From CBDDDW01 sp965226805 (GTDB lineage Bacteria; Chloroflexota; Dehalococcoidia; Lucifugimonadales; JAGWBF01), in NCBI GenBank assembly GCA_965226805.1, contig CBDDDW010000015.1, forward strand, positions 1-64,000: a stretch of 64,000 bases of DNA, given 5' to 3'. Shown here piece by piece: positions 58,925-64,000 of this stretch (position 1 is its first letter; every line of letters starts with the position of its first letter). The notes beneath the pieces were generated by a model, which had not been told where the DNA came from, did no database searches, and saw nothing but the letters and a program-made list of their open reading frames with translations. The position numbers and the translations under genes were made by a program.

Positions 58925-59617
58925 ATGAGCAGCGGATATCCCGAGGGAAAGCATGACGACCCCGCCGACACCTTAGACCGCCTCGTCAGGATCGGCACCA
59001 AGTATCAGGCCACAGCCCCGGCGGTAGCCGACGGTGACAACGCCTACCTACTGGTAGACGCCGCCGGCCGTCCTATCATCGTCGGCCCGGCCGCAGAGGA
59101 TGCAGCTGTCGTAGGCAACCCACTCCTCGCAGGCGGCCGCTACGACGCCACCGACCGCACTCTAGACGATGGAGATGTCGGCGGGCTAGCCGTAGACGCT
59201 GCGGGCCGGCTCAAAGTCGCGGGTCCTTCAGCCAACGCACCCGTCGCCGCCATGGTAGGCGCCAGCGAAGTCAAAGCAACCCATGTAACGTCAGTAGGCC
59301 CCTCAACCACTCGGCTCACTGTCATTACTCCCACTTCGGGAAAGAAGATACGCATACTTGCCATCAGCGGCCGCGTTGCCTCCGCGACAGTCATTGACCT
59401 ACAGTTCTACTTCGGCACGGGCGCCAGCATCACCACCACCCCGAGCAAAGCGATAGCCCAGTTCCATCCTTTAAGCAACGCAACCCAAGGAGGAGTATTC
59501 CGTAACTGGCCCGATGGCGTAGGCCCAGTGGGAGCCGTTGACGATGTGCTCTCAATCAAGACGGACAACGACATCACCACCACCGCAACCGTAGTAGTCC
59601 AGTACCGGGAGGAATAA
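58925..59617 (+). CDS. Putative virion protein with internal repeat
   Basis: The 230-residue protein contains two similar units, DNAYLLVDAAGRPIIVGPAA and VGGLAVDAAGRLKVAGPSA, of a type common in phage capsid-decoration proteins. The second half (LTVITPTSGKKIRILAISGR, VVVQYREE at the end) is a beta sandwich-like region. It starts 6 bases after the previous stop. The role is probably in the virion surface, but it is unproven. Confidence 0.6.
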   Translation: MSSGYPEGKHDDPADTLDRLVRIGTKYQATAPAVADGDNAYLLVDAAGRPIIVGPAAEDAAVVGNPLLAGGRYDATDRTLDDGDVGGLAVDAAGRLKVAGPSANAPVAAMVGASEVKATHVTSVGPSTTRLTVITPTSGKKIRILAISGRVASATVIDLQFYFGTGASITTTPSKAIAQFHPLSNATQGGVFRNWPDGVGPVGAVDDVLSIKTDNDITTTATVVVQYREE

Positions 59618-59620
59618 CCA

Positions 59621-59965
59621 ATGGCCAAGATCATCACCGCCAAAGACTACGCAGACCGCATCGTCATCAAGGTCTGTCTGAACCCCTCTGACCCTGAGTC
59701 CACACACCCCGACGGCAAGCCACACACTGGCCAGCCTCCAACTGGCACCGACCCCGGCGTCAAGCCCTGGGAGTGGTGCCACGAGTGCCGATATAGCTGG
59801 GACGTACGCGAGTTCATATGGACCGGTGAGGAACGCTACACCCTCAGCTCAAAGGCTAGAAAACGCCTCAAGAGCAACGCCGAGCTCTTGGCCGAGATCA
59901 AAGCTGCCATAGCTACCCCAGAGCCCCCAAGGGAAAGGGGCACCCTGACAGGACAGGCTATCTAG
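59621..59965 (+). CDS. Small phage protein with CxxC pair
   Basis: This 114-residue protein starts 3 bases after the previous stop. A Pro/Gly/His-rich central part (HPDGKPHTGQPPTGTDPGVK) precedes WEWCHECRYSWDVREFIWTG, a possible metal site. The C terminus is a charged helix. No family was recognised. Confidence 0.5.
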   Translation: MAKIITAKDYADRIVIKVCLNPSDPESTHPDGKPHTGQPPTGTDPGVKPWEWCHECRYSWDVREFIWTGEERYTLSSKARKRLKSNAELLAEIKAAIATPEPPRERGTLTGQAI

Positions 59966-59969
59966 CCCA

Positions 59970-61250
59970 ATGACCAACTCCTACGCCGACTTGACGACCT
60001 TCAAATCCAGTGGGGTGTTGAATATCACCGCCACTGGATACGACACCCGGCTGCGTGAGCTTCTGGAGACGATTTCGCGCTTCATCGACCGGTACTGCAA
60101 CCGCCACTTCTACATCCTGGTGGAAACCCGGAAGTTCGACGGGGACGGGAGCGCCAAGCTGAATGTCCCAGACCTGATCAGCGTGACAACGCTCAAGTCC
60201 GACGACAACAAAGACCGTACGTTTGAGACGACCTGGGCGGCTACCGACTACCTCCTTTATCCAACGAACGCAAGTCCCTCCAAGGTATGGGGCCGTCCCT
60301 ACACTCGGGTATTGGTGGACGTGGAGGCTGGCAGTAAGAGCAGCTTCCCTGCGGGCATGCAGGCCCTTGAGATCAACGGTAAATGGGGATTTCGAGAGGT
60401 TACCGAAGACAGCGCCGCCGATATCAACGAGGGGGCCCAGTTCTCCGCCACCGATACGACCCTCACCGTCACGGATGGCTCGAAGTTCGCCGTTGGGCAG
60501 ACGATGCTCATAGAGTCGGAACAGCTCTACATCACCGCCATCTCTACTAACGACCTAACCGTGACTCGAGGAGTCAACGGCACCACGGCGGCGGCCCACA
60601 ACGACGGCAAGGATATCTCGATCTACAGGTATCCCGCTTCCATAGCTCGGGCATGCCTTATCCAGGCCTCAAGAATATGGAAACGCAAGGATAGCGGCTT
60701 CTCCACGAGGGTGGGATTGAGGCAAACCGGCGTCGTTGACACCTTCAGGGAACTGGACCCGGACGTACAGCAGTTTCTAAGCGCCTATCGCAAAGCCGCC
60801 GGTGGGGGTCGGTACATGGTAGCCCCCACAGCTGGCAAGCTTAAAGAGATCATTGACGACATCGCCACCCAGTTGGACGCCGTCGACGACCTGCGGGTCT
60901 ACAAGTACCCAACCGACAGCGTCCAGGAGTATCCAGCCGCCATAATTCGGGACAACCATTCCTCCAACCAGACCTCACTGGCCGAGTACCGGTCCACCAC
61001 GCCTGAGACCGTCTACCATCTGGAGGTCCTCATCCTGGTAGCCCTGGCCGATGAAAGTGAGGCTTATGACGAGCTAGAAAAGTATGTATCGGCCGACAGC
61101 CCGTCATCAGTCAAATCTCTCATGGAGAACGTCACCACCACGGGGGTCCAGACTGTGGAATGCACGAGAGCGGAGCCCAGGCGCCGTTACTCCTTTGGAG
61201 GCGCCGGCCTCTGGGGATGCTCCTTCTGGGTCAGGAACATCGTAACCTAG
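59970..61250 (+). CDS. Head-tail connector fused to a tail-completion-like domain
   Basis: This 426-residue protein reads as two phage proteins in one frame. Residues 1-270 have the connector (gp6-like) start ADLTTFKSSGVLNI, LRELLETISRFIDRYCNRHF, DYLLYPTNASPSKVWGRPY and KDISIYRYPASIARACLIQA. In the middle lies a beta-rich insert (ATDTTLTVTDGSKFAVGQTM). From about 285 on, KLKEIIDDIATQLDAVDDLR to GGAGLWGCSFWVRNIVT resembles phage minor-tail/tail-terminator proteins. It is the last gene of the module; no tail-tube gene follows. Confidence 0.65.
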   Translation: MTNSYADLTTFKSSGVLNITATGYDTRLRELLETISRFIDRYCNRHFYILVETRKFDGDGSAKLNVPDLISVTTLKSDDNKDRTFETTWAATDYLLYPTNASPSKVWGRPYTRVLVDVEAGSKSSFPAGMQALEINGKWGFREVTEDSAADINEGAQFSATDTTLTVTDGSKFAVGQTMLIESEQLYITAISTNDLTVTRGVNGTTAAAHNDGKDISIYRYPASIARACLIQASRIWKRKDSGFSTRVGLRQTGVVDTFRELDPDVQQFLSAYRKAAGGGRYMVAPTAGKLKEIIDDIATQLDAVDDLRVYKYPTDSVQEYPAAIIRDNHSSNQTSLAEYRSTTPETVYHLEVLILVALADESEAYDELEKYVSADSPSSVKSLMENVTTTGVQTVECTRAEPRRRYSFGGAGLWGCSFWVRNIVT

Positions 61251-61541
61251 GTCGCTGACCAAATAGAAAGACCCAGAAGCGCTTTCTCCCTTTCCTGGAG
61301 ACTCCGAGGCCGATCTGAGCCGCTAGCGGTATCCTTCAGATACAACCGCTCCCCCTTCCTTACCAAGCAACACCTGCACTGTTGAAGGCAAGGGGACAGG
61401 GCCGGTCGAAGGGGGTTTTCAGCACTTCCTTATAAAGCGGCGGCGAGGTATCCCCTTCTACTGTATTGTATAATTGCTCCGCCCTGCTGCCCCACCGGAT
61501 TCGGGACGATAACAGGAGTCTAGGGGAGGTCTGCCAGCAAT
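61251..61541. other. Intergenic stretch without recognised features
   Basis: About 290 bases between the connector fusion and the interrupted membrane-protein gene. I saw no gene, tRNA or attachment-like repeat here. Confidence 0.45.
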
Positions 61542-61598
61542 ATGGTGGGATTGGGTTGTCTGATCGGCATTTTTCGTTTCTTCGCATCCCTCGTCCTA
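61542..61598 (+). pseudogene. 5' piece of membrane-protein gene cut by IS630
   Basis: The ATG at 61542 with GGGGAGG upstream encodes MVGLGCLIGIFRFFASLVL and reaches the TA where the IS630-family element sits. Joining it to 62737 gives SLVLGLVIFFGFVFYLMIAN in one frame, a continuous membrane segment. This shows the reading frame before insertion. Confidence 0.8.
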
Positions 61599-62736
61599 GT
61601 CTAATGTCTCGCAAATGCCTTGATATATAGTGGATATTGGGGTATGCTTGCTTCATGCCAAAATCAGCTGATCTCCTCACGATATCTCCCGAGCAACGCC
61701 GAACGCTGGAAGCCTGGGTCCGTGCCCAGAACACTCCCCAAAGCGTCGCCTTCCGGGCCAGGATCGCCCTCCTCGCCGCCGACGGTGTGCCCAATAGCCG
61801 GATTGCCCGAGAGGTGGGCGTCAGTCGTCCCACCGTCATGCTCTGGCGCCAGCGTTTCCTCCAGGGCGGCCCTAGTGCCCTCACCGAGATCGCACCCGGC
61901 CGGGGCCGGCGGGTGACCTACGGAGCCGACCGGGTGAACGAGGTGGTGCAGGCCACTACCCAGACCAAACCCCCCGGAGCAACCCACTGGAGCATCCGCA
62001 CCATGGCCAAGGCCCAGGGCCTTAGCAAGGCCACCGTGCAGCGCATCTGGTCCGCTCACGGGTTACAGCCCCACCGGACGAAGCGATTCAAGCTCTCCAA
62101 GGACTGGCGGTTCACCGAGAAACTCACCGACGTAGTGGGGCTGTACCTCAATCCTCCCGACAAAGCCGTGGTCCTGTGCGTGGATGAGAAGAGCCAAATC
62201 CAGGCCCTTCAGCGTACCCAGCCCGGCCTGCCTATGAAGAAAGGGCGCTGCGGAACCATGACCCACGACTACAAGCGGCATGGGACCACGACCCTATTTG
62301 CGGCCCTCAATGTCTTGGACGGGCGGGTGATCGGGGAGTGCATGGCTAAGCACCGGCACCAGGAGTTCCTGCGCTTCCTGCGGCGACTGGACCGGGAGTT
62401 TTCCAAGGAGACGCCGCTCCATCTGATTGTGGACAACTATGGGACCCACAACCAGTCCAAGGTGAAGGCGTGGCTGGAGAAGCACCCGCGGTTCACCCTG
62501 CACTTCACGCCGACGAGCTCGTCTTGGTTGAACCTGGTGGAGCGGTGGTTCAGGGAGTTGACGGAGAAAAGAGTACGGCGGGGGAGTTTCGAGAGCGTCC
62601 CGGAGTTGATCGCCGCGATTAAGGAATACCTGGCGGCGTCCAACGCGGATCCCAAGCCGTTTGTATGGCATGCCTCCGCTCAAGCGATCCTCACCAAGCT
62701 CTCACGCTGTAAAGCTATTTACGAGACACTAGACTA
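61597..62736 (+). mobile_element. IS630-family insertion with TA duplication
   Basis: The element is 61599-62734 (1136 bp) plus a TA on each side (61597-61598 and 62735-62736). The inverted ends begin GTCTAATGTCTCGCAAAT on the left and, from the right, GTCTAGTGTCTCGTAAAT. TA target duplication is the mark of the IS630/Tc1-mariner group. Both the TA and the exact edges are confirmed by the reading frame that is restored when the element is removed. Confidence 0.9.
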
Positions 62737-62737
62737 G
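61655..62737 (+). CDS. IS630-family transposase
   Basis: The start is taken at the ATG 61655 (MPKSADLLTISPEQRRTLEA), giving 360 residues; an ATG at 61637 is also in frame. Two helix-turn-helix units (NSRIAREVGVSRPTVMLWRQ and AQGLSKATVQRIWSAHG) precede a DDE core: VVLCVDEKSQIQAL, LIVDNYGTHNQSKV and SSSWLNLVERWFREL. The stop codon TAG is made from the duplicated target TA plus the next chromosomal base, so the element itself has no stop codon for this gene. Confidence 0.93.
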   Translation: MPKSADLLTISPEQRRTLEAWVRAQNTPQSVAFRARIALLAADGVPNSRIAREVGVSRPTVMLWRQRFLQGGPSALTEIAPGRGRRVTYGADRVNEVVQATTQTKPPGATHWSIRTMAKAQGLSKATVQRIWSAHGLQPHRTKRFKLSKDWRFTEKLTDVVGLYLNPPDKAVVLCVDEKSQIQALQRTQPGLPMKKGRCGTMTHDYKRHGTTTLFAALNVLDGRVIGECMAKHRHQEFLRFLRRLDREFSKETPLHLIVDNYGTHNQSKVKAWLEKHPRFTLHFTPTSSSWLNLVERWFRELTEKRVRRGSFESVPELIAAIKEYLAASNADPKPFVWHASAQAILTKLSRCKAIYETLD

Positions 62738-64000
62738 GGCTCGTGATCTTCTTCGGATTCGTGTTCTACCTGATGATCGCCAACGTCCGGGACAACTTCC
62801 TCAACGACGAGTTCTACACCGAGGCCCTCGCCGAGAACAACGTCTACGACCGGATCTTCGACGAGGTGCTGGTGGATCCCGAGTACAGAAGTACAACCGA
62901 TAATCTGCTGGGCGGCGTTGACGTGGCCACTCAGGAGGACATCGTCTCGGTCGCGAGAGAAATCATCGACCCCGAGGGCTCCGACTATCTCCAGGAGCAG
63001 GTCGAGGGTGCGGTCAAGGGCGCCATCGACTACCTGAACAGCGAGACTGATAGGCCTGAGGTTTTCATAGACATTGGCCCCCCTCTGGACAGGGTCAAAC
63101 CAGCGCTTTTCAGGTATATGGACGGCCGCCTCGATAAGATCGCCGAGGTGCCGGTGACCACCATAGAAGAACTGGAAGCGGACCTCACAGAAATGTTCGA
63201 GACGCTCGAGCGGGGCGAAATTCCAGCCACAGTCCCGGTCATAGAAGACCCAGAGACCCTGGTCAACAGCTATGTAGACGACACCTTGGCCGAGCTTACT
63301 GAAATTCCCGTGACGAACCAGGCGGAATTCGAAAAGGAGCTAGAAAACGTCTGGGACGATCTTGCGAAAGGGCGAATTCCAACCCAGATCCCCTCGATCG
63401 ATTCGATACCCCTCGACGTCAGGAGGGATACTTTTGACGCCGCCTTCGCCGCCATCGAAAACGACCCCAATATCCCTGAGGAAGCCATTCTAGCTCTGAA
63501 GGGAGAAGCGGAAAACATCAAAAGGCAGCTGGAGCAAGGGAATATCAAAGACGCCCTTCAGGTAGCTTCTCGGCCGCTGACGGGCCCGGTAGTCGGGAAA
63601 TTCGTCGACGACGCCTATGACATGGCTATCCAGACCCTAAGGGATACGAACTTCCCAACAGCCGCGCTGGATGGGCTGGACCAGAGGGCCGACGAGGTCA
63701 AAGCTCAACTGGAGAAGGGTAGTATAAAAGAGGCGCTCAAGATAGGAGCCCGTGGCCTGGCTGGTCCCCTGATAGACGAGGCTCTAGACGAGATAAGAGA
63801 CGAACTGGACGACCAGGAACGGCTGGACCTGATCGATATCGCCGCCGAAAACAACTACCCAGAGGGTTGGCTGGCTGATGAAGATAAGACAAGAAACGAG
63901 TTCCTGGAAGACGTGGACTTCGTGAGGGATATCATAGAGCGGGGAGACATCGGCGTCTTCGTGGCCTTCATGGCCATCGTCGGGGGCTCTCTAGCTATGG
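62737..64000 (+). pseudogene. 3' piece of large membrane protein, cut by IS630, runs off window
   Basis: The frame GLVIFFGFVFYLMIANVRDN is open from 62737 to the window end (over 420 codons). After the first membrane segment comes a large, acidic, mostly helical region facing one side of the membrane, with recurring units such as VPVTTIEELEADLTEMFETL and IPVTNQAEFEKELENVWDDL, and later DALQVASRPLTGPVVGKFVD and EALKIGARGLAGPLIDEALD. A second membrane segment starts near the end (GVFVAFMAIVGGSLAM). The function is unknown. Its 5' end lies across the IS630-family element. Confidence 0.8.

Noticed and set aside
56078..61250. The second capsid gene as an encapsulin
   Set aside because: It has a neighbouring prohead protease, an N-terminal delta-like region and connector genes, all of which point to a phage head and not an encapsulin.

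Overview
The window looks like a chromosomal segment of a Chloroflexota bacterium, probably in or near Dehalococcoidia/SAR202. The grounds are the housekeeping runs dprA-topA-xerC-aroQ-pepP-efp-xseA-xseB and tig-clpP-clpX, secreted proteins with TPTPT linkers, and frequent GTG/TTG starts. The phylum call is inference from gene content. Aerobic traits (glycolate oxidase GlcDEF, a cupredoxin, a CopD-like protein) argue against a strict anaerobe.

Region 1 (1-1036): the end of a lipoprotein gene, a small dimeric-barrel-type gene broken by two single-base shifts, and tRNA-Trp. Region 2 (1037-11934): an integrated element of about 10.9 kb lying between tRNA-Trp and tRNA-Arg. A 13-bp copy of the tRNA-Arg 3' end marks its far border, and the start of a P4-type tyrosine integrase with TACCACAC arm-like repeats lies at the tRNA border. 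It carries a 27-repeat CRISPR array (type I-E-like repeat, no cas genes in the window), an SF3 helicase, iteron-like repeats, large terminase, HNH nuclease, major capsid protein, P-loop protein, prohead protease, two tandem connector paralogues, portal and head-closure protein. No tail or lysis genes were seen. This resembles a capsid-forming satellite or a reduced prophage, and it has a CRISPR array inside its borders.

Region 3 (11.9-22.7 kb): tRNA-Arg, nhaA, a complete IS3-family element, glmU, a CNNM/CorC-like protein, small secreted and membrane-anchored proteins, tRNA-Ser(CGA), a GT2 glycosyltransferase, and a VTT protein coupled to an alkaline-phosphatase-superfamily enzyme. Region 4 (22.9-26.1 kb): tRNA-Ser(GGA) followed by a 987-residue SIR2-STAND-TPR protein with the architecture of NAD-depleting immune proteins. 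Region 5 (26.2-42.9 kb): housekeeping genes for DNA processing, topology, recombination, translation, exonuclease VII, chaperone/protease and aspartyl-tRNA synthetase.

Region 6 (43.0-55.9 kb): an atypical SDR and a class V aminotransferase next to glcDEF, together able to take glycolate through glyoxylate to glycine; two secreted proteins sharing an N-terminal domain; TenA, HtrA, a Trm112-like protein and a CopD-like membrane protein. Region 7 (56.1-61.3 kb): a second, different phage head module (protease, capsid, virion proteins, connector) without terminase or portal. Region 8 (61.5-64.0 kb): an IS630-family element inserted at TA inside the first membrane segment of a large membrane protein that runs off the window.

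Several genes carry single-base frameshifts. In each case deleting one base from a homopolymer run restores a sensible protein, and the CRISPR repeats vary in their G or C run lengths, so consensus error is as likely as real decay.
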